Source: a virus. From it: DNA of 22,362 bases. Of this stretch, positions 7,201 to 14,338 are shown piece by piece; position 1 is the first letter of the stretch, and every line of letters starts with the position of its first letter. Both the position numbers and the translations under genes were made by a program. Location: positions 1 to 22,362 of the IMG/VR virus record IMGVR_UViG_3300040801_006079, one strand, 5' to 3'. Under the pieces are notes generated by a model. The model was not told the origin of the DNA, made no database searches, and saw only the letters and a list, made by a program, of their open reading frames with translations.

Positions 7201-9041
7201 TCCGGGTAGGCAAGCGCGCCGGCCGTGATCGGTCCGATCACCCGCCGATCGCCGAGGATCCCGTCGACGACATAGGATACGGCGACCCAGAAGGTTCCGT
7301 TCGAGGCCACAGGGATATCGAACCGGGTGACATCGGGGCGCGAGGTGGAGGCGAACGTCCACACCGTCCCGGCATTGGGCGCGCCTGCCTGAAGGACGTA
7401 TTCGAACACCACGAACTGCGCCGCCGGATCGTCCGCCGCGCCGGTGACCCGCAAAGCAGGCACCCGCACCCCGCCGCCGTCGATCTGTATTCCGGCCGCG
7501 CTCCATGCGCCCTCCGCCGGAGCGGCCACCAATGGCGGCGCAGGCTGGTCGTTCGCGATCGACCCGTCATCAAGCGGCGCGGTATCGCTGAAGACGCTCG
7601 CCGAGATCTGGCGCAGCGTCAGCTCATGGTGCCAGGCCTGATCAGACCCCCAGGCCTCGACCCGGAAGGTGAAGGTCGCCCCGCCAAAGTGGCGATCGCT
7701 TTGCCAGGTTACCCAGTCCCCCTCTTCGATGAAGGCGAATCGCGGCGGCAGCTTCACCTGGCCGCGCCCCCACAGGCGCCCCAGGCGGCGGATGATCTCG
7801 GCCACCCGCTGCGCCTGTCCGCCGTTCGTGACGAAGTCGAGCTGGGGCTGCTGTTCCCTTGGCCCGCCATCGGAGACGATATCGGCCAGCTCGCGCCGCA
7901 CCGGGGCGCTGTGCAGGTTCCAGCGCTGAGCCGGTTCGACATAGCGCGCGGCGACGGTGTTGATCCAGCCATTGTCCTGCTGGCCAAGGAAGTCGCTCCA
8001 CTGCACCGTGCTGCCAACCAGAAGATCGGCATCGGTGAAGTGGGCAACCGGGGCCTTTGCCTCGCCGGGATCGACCTCGACAGCGCCTTCCGGCTGGCTG
8101 ATCACCCCGCCCACTGCCACGGCGAAATCGCTCTCGATGTCGATAAACGGCTCGTTGGATGAAACGATGCCACCGATGCGGTAACGCGCCGTGCCTGCGA
8201 CTATCTCGTCGCACAGATTGGCGCGGGCGAAGACGTTGGCGGGCGGGGCCTCGATCGCGGAAAGCCCGCGTCCGATCAGCAGCATCCCCGGCTGGTCGGT
8301 CAGATCCCCGGCATAGATCCCGCGCTGCCAGTTGTGCCGGATGTCGATCGGGTTCTCGGTCCACTCCCAGGTGGCCGGATCGCTGCGTCGGTGCGCGCCA
8401 CTGCCGCCAACGGTGCTGTCCTTCCTCGGCTGGTAGCACCTGAGGCCGCGAACCACCCAGCGAAAGCGCGGGCGTCCGCTCGGCCAGACCGGGTTCTTGG
8501 CCTTCTCGTCGTCCGACTTGTAGGCGACGACGACATAGGCGACACCGCGCCCGCGATCGTTCGCGGTCCAGCCCGGCCCATTCGATGTCAGGATCGCCGG
8601 CACCGTCTGGCCCCAGGTGCCGGATCGCCAGAACACCTGCAGCTGGTTGTTGAACCCGGCAACGTTGCCGTCGGCGGTGAAGGCGACATAGCGATCGTCG
8701 ACGAAGAAGCCTTCCAGCGCGTCGCAGCGGTGATCGGCCAGCGCGATCACCAGCACCTCCCAGTCGGTGCCGTATTTTCCGCCATAGTTGAACGCATCGA
8801 CCAGCGAGCCGGACACCGCCGCGCGCCCGAAGATCGCCTGGCGCGGCTGCTCGCCAGCCTGCAGCGTGGCAGCCACCGCCGCGCGGCGGGGACCGCGCGG
8901 TGATCCCAGCAGGGCGCGTGCACCGGCAGAGAACAGCGCTGCGCCGATCGTGGCGCCCAGCGGCCCGCCGATCGCAAAGCCGATCGCGGCCCCGACAATG
9001 GTGGACCCGATCGAAACGATGCCGCGAATGACCTTACTCAT
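4245..9041 (-). CDS. gpJ-like host-specificity / tail-tip attachment protein (1598 aa)
   Basis: The largest gene in the window. Residues 8-45 are Gly/Ala-rich and hydrophobic (GSTIVGAAIGFAIGGPLGAT), as in many gpJ-type proteins. Residues to about 480 form the conserved hub-like region (KYGTDWEVLVIALADHRCDA, GIYAGDLTDQPGMLLIGRGL, EEGDWVTWQSDRHFGG). The rest is modular. There are fibronectin/Ig-like beta domains; a GPAGDDGLPG linker; an Ig-like unit about 693-790 ending SINSSTGVYTV; a carbohydrate-binding-like jelly roll; an Ala-rich coiled coil about 1060-1115; another beta region; and a second Ig-like unit about 1393-1480 with SINSSTGTVTL. It should form the central tail fibre that contacts the host. 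The start lies 8 nt inside the previous gene. Confidence 0.88.
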   Translation of the reverse strand: MSKVIRGIVSIGSTIVGAAIGFAIGGPLGATIGAALFSAGARALLGSPRGPRRAAVAATLQAGEQPRQAIFGRAAVSGSLVDAFNYGGKYGTDWEVLVIALADHRCDALEGFFVDDRYVAFTADGNVAGFNNQLQVFWRSGTWGQTVPAILTSNGPGWTANDRGRGVAYVVVAYKSDDEKAKNPVWPSGRPRFRWVVRGLRCYQPRKDSTVGGSGAHRRSDPATWEWTENPIDIRHNWQRGIYAGDLTDQPGMLLIGRGLSAIEAPPANVFARANLCDEIVAGTARYRIGGIVSSNEPFIDIESDFAVAVGGVISQPEGAVEVDPGEAKAPVAHFTDADLLVGSTVQWSDFLGQQDNGWINTVAARYVEPAQRWNLHSAPVRRELADIVSDGGPREQQPQLDFVTNGGQAQRVAEIIRRLGRLWGRGQVKLPPRFAFIEEGDWVTWQSDRHFGGATFTFRVEAWGSDQAWHHELTLRQISASVFSDTAPLDDGSIANDQPAPPLVAAPAEGAWSAAGIQIDGGGVRVPALRVTGAADDPAAQFVVFEYVLQAGAPNAGTVWTFASTSRPDVTRFDIPVASNGTFWVAVSYVVDGILGDRRVIGPITAGALAYPDGTAVSQLQPAEPGGTRNVARGSYDAGTAYVRGDEVIFSGSSYRLIVASSTGNAPPDVARWALIAQAGSGPAGDDGLPGISVLVSNEAHVVATAQDGSGGSYTGAGGQIRLLRGDTVLTPTFSIAAQSPASPSWISINSSTGVYTVTDPGVDLATATIRAAWAGVNYDRTYTLAKSKAGVDGADGASINPGTQTDDLDRWFGGTARNSPLSSTGGGATYSVVTPSDLPIGGKAIRAVETTARIRSLFSAPMPLDPTKTYKLSVWAKTTGNRNFRITTAFADAAGANISPGPAGWNNGTYSYWPNIANVPGSWRYFEVIMGPNGYLPTPANGRSFNVGFTYGDGGSTPTDLEYSTFKVQEVVLGPTLALKASAQAFTFTDGAAAPGSQTITLEALLSNLPGTVAWSTTPSVTLGGSGNTRTLSVANFGSNRQVTVEATLGGITDRITLVRIDRDTAVAAQALADAAAAQANADAANAVINTITSDNILSRDEKPEIRKQRDAIIAEYPTIRARAVTLGVNVGPFDEKYDDLIDYLATLAIDSATNTAITRPLFNERFVDYYDARQTVLDGIADEASRRASSVPAGDSNRVPFSRMEGDRGYAVLHNPQGLSIATDYNATGAGVRFFSGSSFVSAVGQQFSIGNDRRDAIKLTPGERLSVQSLVSRQGAANGAWQLEFWTYDASLATGSATVIASGTGLIGNSAGMQRAFVTVPANRWFGRFELRFTSTGSTQDVRLAIAEPMVTSATADQTAHPAFVPGPNADDGADVTATQQRTIVPQFPVIEVKQGEAGNVGNRTVTHTARRETTTITGGTWSLPGQNLGAGSASINSSTGTVTLSGIVASGAYTVRYTHTDGAAVDLPMNVTYVPAPEAATRLTVGFQEIITRSIDNGGSRFLTGQIARLAGGNSGTITARIEQRQLGASTWVTVATGPGSPINASEPGADNVSATFTNSTGARRAFEFRLTEIRSPGTAGGAQVASETFLEG

Positions 9042-9462
9042 CGCCGATCACCCCGGCCGGCTTCCCGGTCACCGACCAGGCCATGGTCATCTCGTTGCGC
9101 CACAGCCGCTCGACCCCGGTCTCTCCGGGACCAACCAGTGTTGCCCCTTCCACCACCATCAGCCGCACGCCGAATGCCGCATCGGGCAGCCCGGCTATAT
9201 CGCCGCGCGTAGCCAGCGCCGCGGGCACACGATCGAACCGCGCGTCCAGCGCTGCGATCAGCCCGCCCAGCGATCGGGCCACCTTCAGCGCCTGTGCCCT
9301 GTTCTTCCAGTCAGGCAGATCGGCCAGGTGATCGACGCCGGTCTGTGCGTGGGCGCAGGCCAGCGCAAAGCTGACGCAGCAGCGCCCCTTCTGCCAGTCA
9401 TGCGACAGGCCCCGCCGCAGCTCGATCTCGCAGATCAGGGAAACAGGGTCGCGCACGATCAC
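9034..9462 (-). CDS. NlpC/P60-like (DUF6950-type) tail protein (142 aa)
   Basis: The start is GTG, overlapping the upstream stop (GTGA). W23-QKG-R-C27-C28-VSFALACAHAQTG is the place where NlpC/P60-type and DUF6950 proteins carry the catalytic Cys (usual form G-x-DC). GDIAGLPDAAFGVRLMVVEG near residue 90 matches the later GD...-G-x2 segment. I see no clear catalytic His after it; the end (WRNEMTMAWSVTGKP) contains none. It may be an inactive structural relative or use a non-standard triad. In gene transfer agents and alphaproteobacterial siphophages a peptidoglycan-acting gene lies exactly here, before the host-specificity protein, which it overlaps by 8 nt. Confidence 0.62.
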   Translation of the reverse strand: MIVRDPVSLICEIELRRGLSHDWQKGRCCVSFALACAHAQTGVDHLADLPDWKNRAQALKVARSLGGLIAALDARFDRVPAALATRGDIAGLPDAAFGVRLMVVEGATLVGPGETGVERLWRNEMTMAWSVTGKPAGVIGDE

Positions 9463-10091
9463 CGTTCCACCTCGTCGCGATTGCGCACGTCGCGGCCGCC
9501 ACCGCCGCCCACGACGGTTCCCGCGCGCGCAGGTCGCCTGCCACCCCAGTAAAGCGTCTTCTCACCGGCGTATGAGACGTTCTTGAAGAAGCCGTCATTG
9601 GCGTCGATCAGGCGCTGGTCAGCATCCGACCGCATGCGCGCTCCGCGGCGGCCAAGGCCCTTTGCAGCGGTCTCCAGCTGCGCGGTGATGCTCGCCGTGC
9701 CGCCGATTTCCTCCTGGCGCTGCAGCGTATCCAGCCGCCCGCGCGCCCAGACGTTGAAATCCAGCAGCGTGTTGCCGGTCTGGTCGAAGATCAGCCTCCA
9801 CAGGATCGTCGGCGCGCCCGAGACTTCCGCCGCATCGAGCAGGGCCAGCGTCTCTGGCTCGATCCCGGACAATGTCAGGGTGATGTTCTGTGCTGCATCG
9901 CCCAGTGCGCCGCCCACAACCTGCACCAGGCCGCGATCGCCGACGCCCTCGAATGTGCGACCATCGAATTCGATCTCGCTCCATCCGCCCCACACGCGAA
10001 GGGGCGGATCGCTGACGATCTCGATCGCTCCGGTGACGATGGCCTGTCCGGCCGCAAGCGCGTCCAGCGCGGCAGGGGCGATGATCTTCAT
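9459..10091 (-). CDS. Tail hub / tail-tip assembly protein (210 aa)
   Basis: The chosen start is the ATG at 10091 (MKIIAPAALDALAAGQAIVT), which overlaps the upstream stop as ATGA; the frame is open 102 nt further but that part is a shadow. The sequence is mostly beta: IEIVSDPPLRVWGGWSEIEF, ITLTLSGIEPETLALL, GTASITAQLETAAKGLGRRG, then MRSDADQRLIDANDGFFKNV. The pattern of a basic R-rich turn, DQ and D-x-F-x2-V near the C-terminus followed by YWGG recalls tail-tip proteins that sit beside NlpC/P60 tail genes (compare gene transfer agent gp13 by position). The tail end is Gly/Arg-rich. Stop overlaps the next start (GTGA). Confidence 0.6.
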   Translation of the reverse strand: MKIIAPAALDALAAGQAIVTGAIEIVSDPPLRVWGGWSEIEFDGRTFEGVGDRGLVQVVGGALGDAAQNITLTLSGIEPETLALLDAAEVSGAPTILWRLIFDQTGNTLLDFNVWARGRLDTLQRQEEIGGTASITAQLETAAKGLGRRGARMRSDADQRLIDANDGFFKNVSYAGEKTLYWGGRRPARAGTVVGGGGGRDVRNRDEVER

Positions 10092-10768
10092 GCGCGCAGA
10101 TCCTGAATGCCCACGATCGTCCCGCCGCCCAGCGCGCGCGCGGTGATGATCGGCCCCAGCCCGCTTTGCTCGGGCAGCAGCTGCATCACGCACATCGGGT
10201 TGTCGAGATGCGCGATCGCACCCGATGGCACGATCGCGGTGTTCAGCGGTGGCTCGATCATCACCAGCGCCTGCCCGGCACCGGTTGCGGTCGCGGGCAG
10301 TACCGCGCGCGCCATCGTGCGCCGGTCGAAATCGGGACCATTCCAGCGCAACCCGATGTAATCGCCCACGGCGATCTGGAACCCGGGCGGAAGGCCGTTC
10401 AGCGTCATCCGCGCATCACCATTGCTGTCGATGGCCTGCAGCCAGCTGGTCGCGCTGCCATCGAACGCGCCACCCCCGGCGCGGGTCAACCCGGCAAATC
10501 CGCCGCGATAGTTCAGCGGGAACCGGCGGGTCGGATCGTAGGCGTAGAAGCGCCGGATGCGTCCGCGCAGGCGGTCGAAGAACGCCTGCCAGCTGTCGGC
10601 ACTGTCAGGGTCGCTGCGTTCAAGTTCGAAGCGCGCGGACCACAGCGGCCAGCCCGCCTGCACGCCGCCCTGGCGTCCGCTTGCCTCCGGCGCGGCATAG
10701 TCGATCCGTTCGATATCCAGCCGCACGCGGGCGATGCCGCTGGGTGTATCGGGCTGCGCAAGGATCAT
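10088..10768 (-). CDS. Distal tail-like protein (226 aa)
   Basis: The first gene after the tape measure, where siphophages and gene transfer agents encode the distal tail or hub ring. The N-terminal half has IARVRLDIERIDYAAPEASG and WPLWSARFELERSD. These are followed by DSWQAFFDRLRGRIRRFYAY with DPTRRFP, a pattern I know from minor tail proteins in this position (W-x-AFF-x2-LRG...DP). The C-terminal half is beta-rich. ATGA overlaps couple it to both neighbours. The role is supported by order and this motif, not by a firm family match. Confidence 0.65.
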   Translation of the reverse strand: MILAQPDTPSGIARVRLDIERIDYAAPEASGRQGGVQAGWPLWSARFELERSDPDSADSWQAFFDRLRGRIRRFYAYDPTRRFPLNYRGGFAGLTRAGGGAFDGSATSWLQAIDSNGDARMTLNGLPPGFQIAVGDYIGLRWNGPDFDRRTMARAVLPATATGAGQALVMIEPPLNTAIVPSGAIAHLDNPMCVMQLLPEQSGLGPIITARALGGGTIVGIQDLRA

Positions 10769-12930
10769 GGGATCAATCTCCGGTCCTGCGCCTCGCGCAC
10801 GATGGTGACGATGCGACCAGGCAGACCGTCCTGCAGCTCGGAAAGCTGGGCACGAAGCCGCGCGATCGCCGCAGCATCCGCCCCGGTCGCATCGATGCTG
10901 ATCGGGATGGTGATGCTGGATCCGCCCAGCATGCGGCGGCTGTCGGAGTTGGAAAGGATGCTCAGGCCGCTGGTCCCGCCAAAGGCCAGTTCCGGCCCTT
11001 CCTCGCCAACCACCGCGAACTTGCCACTGGGGATCGGGCCGCCAAGCGCGCGCCCGCCAACGAACGATCCAAGAATGGCATCGAAACCGCCTCCAGAAGA
11101 CGGGATCGATCCGCCGCTGGAGAGCAAGCCACCAGCACCGCCACCGAAGATTGCGTCGGCCAGCGGGGCGATGATCGCGCGCTGGATCGCGATGCGCAGC
11201 AGATCGGCGATGATCTGGTCGGCGACCGAGCTGAAGACGTCGCCCAGCGATCGCACGCCGCGGATAGCATCGACCAGGCCGTTGTTGAGACTGTCCAGCC
11301 CGTCGATCTTGATCAGGTCGATCGCCTCGTTGATCTGCTCGGGCGTCTGGTTGAGATCGCGCAGATAGCGATCCAGCGTGGTCTCGTTCGCCCGTGCCAC
11401 CGCCGCCTGCCGGTCGCCCGAGGTGGCGCGCAGAGCGTTCAACCGGAGATCGGCATATTCCTTCTCTTTGTCGTTCGCAGTTTCGCTGTCGATAACGGCC
11501 TGCATCCGCGATTCAAGGAAGCGCTCCTCCGCCGCCAGCAGCGCCAGCGCGATCGCCTTCCTCTCGCCCTCGCTGTTCGCCAGATCCAGCTGGATCTGCA
11601 GCGCGTCCTGTTCGGCGCGATAACGCTCCTCGGTCAGCGCCAGCGCATCGCCTTCCAGCTCGCGGCGCTGGGCAAACTCGATGGCCTGCAATTCGGCATC
11701 GGCAAGGCGGGTGGTCGCGGCCTCCAGATCGGCCTTCTGCAGCTCGCTGTAGTGTTCGTCCGCCGCGATCTCATCCAGCGCGTCACGCCGCGCCCATTCA
11801 ACCTGCCGCGCCTCCAGCTCGGCGCGTTCGTCGGCGCTGGTGGCGATGGCGATGCGTGCGCTCAGGATGCGCTGGGTGATGCGCTGCAGATCGTCCTCGA
11901 ACCGCGCGGCGGTCTCCGCCTCGCTCGGCCCGGTGCGCCCGCCGCCACCGCCGCCGCGACCGGGCCTCAGAAAGCCCTGAAGTGCATCTTGATCGCCGTT
12001 TAGAGCCCGCTCAAGATTGTCCGCGATGCCAAGACTGCGCTTAGCCATGTCGTCCTGCTGGATTGCACCCACCGCTCGGAAATAGGCCTCGTCGGTGATC
12101 AGCGTCCCCCGATAGCTGCGCAGTTGTTCCAGCGCCTGCTGCGCGGTGTTGGTGCCGTCGACATAGCGCTGCACCACAGCCTCGGTCCCGTCACCTTGGC
12201 GGCCAACGCTGAGCCCGCCCCCCATTCCGCCACGCAAAACGATCTCGCCCTTGCGAATATCGCGCATGGTGGTCTGCGCCTGCATCTGCGAACGCTCAGC
12301 CTCGAACCGCATGGTCGCGGCCTGCGCTCGCGCGAGGTTCCAAAGCTCATTTGTCTGATTGACGATCTTGCCGGTAGTAAGGTCGATCACGCCGCCCAGA
12401 ATGCTCTGCGCATCTCCCATCCGGTCACTGGCCAGGTCGACCGCCTCGATCGCCTTTTCCGCCTCGAACAGCTTGCCGATGAACGGCGTCAGCACCACCA
12501 CCGCGCTGGTGATTGCGATCCCCCACGGCCCACCCAGGAAACCGGCGAGGCGGCTGGTCCCGCCCGTCATCATCTGCACAGCCTGCATCACCTGGCCGGA
12601 TTGCGATGCGAAGATCTGCATCGGCCGCGCGCCCAGCGCGTACATCGTGGCGACATCGTTCAGCTGGAAGCTCAGCTGCTGCATCCCCGCGCGCTGCGCC
12701 CCGGCAGAGGCGGTGACCGTGCGCCCGCCCGCCTCGAAGTTCTGCGACATGGCGCGCGCCTTCGTGCCCGCCTCGGCCATCTCGTCGCCCAGCCGGTCGC
12801 TGCTGGCCGCCGTCTTGTCCATCGCAGTGCCCAGCTGCTCGGATGCGCCCTTCGCGCGGGCCACGTCAGTGTAGAACGTGCCGTCGTCGGTGCGGATCGC
12901 AAGGAGGGCGCTGCCGAGCGTCTCAGCCAT
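10765..12930 (-). CDS. Tail tape measure protein (721 aa)
   Basis: Sets tail length and is ejected or repositioned at infection. N-terminal residues 1 to about 110 contain a coiled coil and LSFQLNDVATMYALGARPMQ followed by IFASQSGQVMQAVQMMTGG, a signature of tape measure proteins. A hydrophobic stretch follows (about 127-155, LAGFLGGPWGIAITSAVVVL). A Gly run near residue 325 leads into long Ala/Glu/Arg-rich coiled coils (about 335-540). The C-terminus has Gly/Ser-rich segments with GGRALGGPIPSGKFAVVGEE then GPELAFGG, the typical closing motif. At 721 aa it predicts a fairly short tail of about 110 nm, using the usual 1.5 Å per residue. The start lies 8 nt inside the chaperone frame; the stop overlaps the next gene (ATGA). 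Confidence 0.93.
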   Translation of the reverse strand: MAETLGSALLAIRTDDGTFYTDVARAKGASEQLGTAMDKTAASSDRLGDEMAEAGTKARAMSQNFEAGGRTVTASAGAQRAGMQQLSFQLNDVATMYALGARPMQIFASQSGQVMQAVQMMTGGTSRLAGFLGGPWGIAITSAVVVLTPFIGKLFEAEKAIEAVDLASDRMGDAQSILGGVIDLTTGKIVNQTNELWNLARAQAATMRFEAERSQMQAQTTMRDIRKGEIVLRGGMGGGLSVGRQGDGTEAVVQRYVDGTNTAQQALEQLRSYRGTLITDEAYFRAVGAIQQDDMAKRSLGIADNLERALNGDQDALQGFLRPGRGGGGGGRTGPSEAETAARFEDDLQRITQRILSARIAIATSADERAELEARQVEWARRDALDEIAADEHYSELQKADLEAATTRLADAELQAIEFAQRRELEGDALALTEERYRAEQDALQIQLDLANSEGERKAIALALLAAEERFLESRMQAVIDSETANDKEKEYADLRLNALRATSGDRQAAVARANETTLDRYLRDLNQTPEQINEAIDLIKIDGLDSLNNGLVDAIRGVRSLGDVFSSVADQIIADLLRIAIQRAIIAPLADAIFGGGAGGLLSSGGSIPSSGGGFDAILGSFVGGRALGGPIPSGKFAVVGEEGPELAFGGTSGLSILSNSDSRRMLGGSSITIPISIDATGADAAAIARLRAQLSELQDGLPGRIVTIVREAQDRRLIP

Positions 12931-13354
12931 CGGAAGGCTCCGCCGACGGTGCGCTCATCCCGCCGATCCCCATCCCGGCCCTGTCCTTCGCGCTTGCGGG
13001 CCGCGCCTTCTGCGGGCCGGTCGCTGCGCGCTGCAGGCGCCGTAACAGGTTGTCGCCCACGTCGCTCTTGAGGTTGCCGCCGCCCAGGGCGACGTCCTCG
13101 ATCCGGGCGATCCGTTCGCTTGCGTGGATGGCCGGCATCATCGTGATCAGGCTCGCGACCACAACCGAAGGAAGCTCTTCCAGCAGCTCGCGAGGGCTGA
13201 GGTGATAGAACCGCACCAGCCGCGGCAGGATGCGTCCCCAGTCTGGATCACGCCGCTCTGTGTCTGCCCCGGCAGAGGGAACTCCGGCGTCGTCCCCGCC
13301 GCCCGGTGCATCGCTCCTGCCACCTGGGCTGCGGATCGCAGCAGGAGCGCGGTA
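12923..13354 (-). CDS. -1 frame extension of the tail assembly chaperone (gpT part of gpGT)
   Basis: The -1 frame is open without a stop from before the proposed slip site to 12923. From about 13240 it encodes a convincing protein: DPDWGRILPRLVRFYHLSPR, then ELLEELPSVVVASLITMMPA, then IHASERIARIEDVALGGG. Its tail overlaps the tape measure start by 8 nt. There is no good independent start; the GTG at 13216 lies inside the conserved segment. If slippage occurs at 13354-13360, the fused product has 101 zero-frame residues plus 143 -1 residues, 244 aa. The last part is Ala/Gly/Ser-rich and probably flexible. This organisation matches the lambda gpG/gpGT principle. The exact slip position is inferred. 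Confidence 0.78.
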   Translation of the reverse strand, partial: YRAPAAIRSPGGRSDAPGGGDDAGVPSAGADTERRDPDWGRILPRLVRFYHLSPRELLEELPSVVVASLITMMPAIHASERIARIEDVALGGGNLKSDVGDNLLRRLQRAATGPQKARPASAKDRAGMGIGGMSAPSAEPSDG

Positions 13355-13656
13355 AAAACCTCGACGATCGCCAGCTTGTGCTGACCTGAAAGCTTGGCGA
13401 AAAGATCATCGCCGACATCCACCAGAACCGCGCGCGCGGCCAGGTCCACCAGCTGGTCCTGCTCCTTCGCCGCTTCCTCACCATCCTGCTGCTGCAGCGC
13501 GCGGATCCGCTCGCCCCAGCGGATGAAGCGGTGGTTCTGGATCACGCTCAGCTCGTCAGGGCTGAAGATCTCGTGAAACTCGCCGTCGATCTTGATGACC
13601 GGGCGCGTGATCTGCGTGAATAGGTCGAGCAGTGGTTCGGTGGTGGCCTCGGCCAT
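13147..13656 (-). CDS. Tail assembly chaperone (gpG-like, zero-frame product, 169 aa)
   Basis: Located between tail tube and tape measure genes, where siphophages encode a chaperone that coats the tape measure during tail assembly. Residues 1-100 look authentic: LLDLFTQITRPVIKIDGEFH, FSPDELSVIQNHRFIRWGER, a Gln/Glu-rich helix, then VGDDLFAKLSGQHKLAIVEV. From about residue 140 the zero-frame sequence (GDASCRGWCGSITSALASCW) loses protein-like quality, whereas the -1 frame becomes clearly coding, as expected of a gpG/gpGT pair. Val100-Phe101 are encoded by GTT TTT, the proposed slip site. The start is ATG with GGAG 8 nt upstream. Confidence 0.8.
   Translation of the reverse strand: MAEATTEPLLDLFTQITRPVIKIDGEFHEIFSPDELSVIQNHRFIRWGERIRALQQQDGEEAAKEQDQLVDLAARAVLVDVGDDLFAKLSGQHKLAIVEVFTALLLRSAAQVAGAMHRAAGTTPEFPLPGQTQSGVIQTGDASCRGWCGSITSALASCWKSFLRLWSRA
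13312..13360 (-). promoter_or_regulatory. Candidate -1 ribosomal frameshift signal: slippery GGTTTTT plus stem-loop
   Basis: On the minus strand the zero-frame codons GAG GTT TTT ACC give the heptamer GGTTTTT (plus 13354-13360), a rare T-run in this GC-rich gene. After a 4-nt spacer comes the stem CGCTCCTGC (plus 13341-13349), which pairs perfectly with GCAGGAGCG (plus 13312-13320). An inner TGCG-3nt-CGCA hairpin sits in its 20-nt loop. Slip site, short spacer and strong stem are the standard parts of a -1 frameshift element. GTT to GGT is an imperfect re-pairing, so this is not the ideal X XXY YYZ type. Confidence 0.5.
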
Positions 13657-13720
13657 GGCGGGTGCTCCGGTCAGGGGAAGAATGGCGGCCGGGGCTGCGC
13701 GCGCCCGGCCGCCAGCGCGA

Positions 13721-14326
13721 TCAGGCCAGCGGGGCCTGGTGCTGCGTGATGTAGCGCCCGAAACGCTGCTCGGGGTCGGTCGCCTGCAGATCTTCCAGCA
13801 CCATGAAGGTCAGCGCCAGCGCCGCACCCTGGCCGCCCTTGCGGAACACCGGCTCGGGGCTGGCGCTCTCGTAGACGCGCGGGAACTCGTACTGCATGTT
13901 CATGGTCTCGTCCTCGGGCGAAAGGCCGCGCGCCAGCAGCGCGAACTCGCGGGTGCGCCCGACGCTCTGCGAAAGGCCGATCCTCTTGAAACCGGCCGTG
14001 CCGCTTCCCGCAGCGACCGTGGTCACCTCGTTGCCGTTCAGCGCACGACTGTAGGTCTCGATCGTCAGGTCGAGCAGCGTCATGCGCAGCATCAGTTCCT
14101 CGCTCTCGAGGAAGGCCTTGACCGGCCCGCTCGATCCCGCGGTGCGCACGTTGCTGTAGTTCTTCGAATGGCTCACTGTCACGCCTTCCTCGGAAAGGCT
14201 GCGGTCGCCGTTCTTGCCCAGCAGCGACCAGTCTCCGGTCGGATTGACGTTGATGAGCGGGAAGGCAGTACCGATGGGCGCGATGTAGACCGAAAGCGGC
14301 GCGCCGATGATTTCAAAAGGGGACAT
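13721..14326 (-). CDS. Major tail protein (tail tube subunit, 201 aa)
   Basis: A beta-rich protein of the usual size for a siphophage tail tube subunit. It begins MSPFEIIGAPLSVYIAPIGT, continues with FPLINVNPTGDWSLLGKNGD and EEGVTVSHSKNYSNVRTAGS, and ends with a typical AALALTFMVLEDLQA strand plus short tail. The preceding terminator and following tail chaperone fix its role. The ATG has GAGGAG 8 nt upstream, one of the stronger ribosome sites here, in keeping with high demand. A 64-bp gap separates it from the chaperone gene. Confidence 0.85.
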   Translation of the reverse strand: MSPFEIIGAPLSVYIAPIGTAFPLINVNPTGDWSLLGKNGDRSLSEEGVTVSHSKNYSNVRTAGSSGPVKAFLESEELMLRMTLLDLTIETYSRALNGNEVTTVAAGSGTAGFKRIGLSQSVGRTREFALLARGLSPEDETMNMQYEFPRVYESASPEPVFRKGGQGAALALTFMVLEDLQATDPEQRFGRYITQHQAPLA

Positions 14327-14338
14327 GGCGATTACTCC

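Noticed and set aside
9034-9462. Endolysin
   Set aside because: The gene lies in the tail-tip operon, lacks a clear catalytic His and has no neighbouring holin. A tail role is more likely.
13248-13484. Alternative +1 frame in the chaperone region
   Set aside because: Trp/Arg-rich translation ending early. The -1 frame instead leads into the conserved WGRILPRLVRFYHLSP segment.
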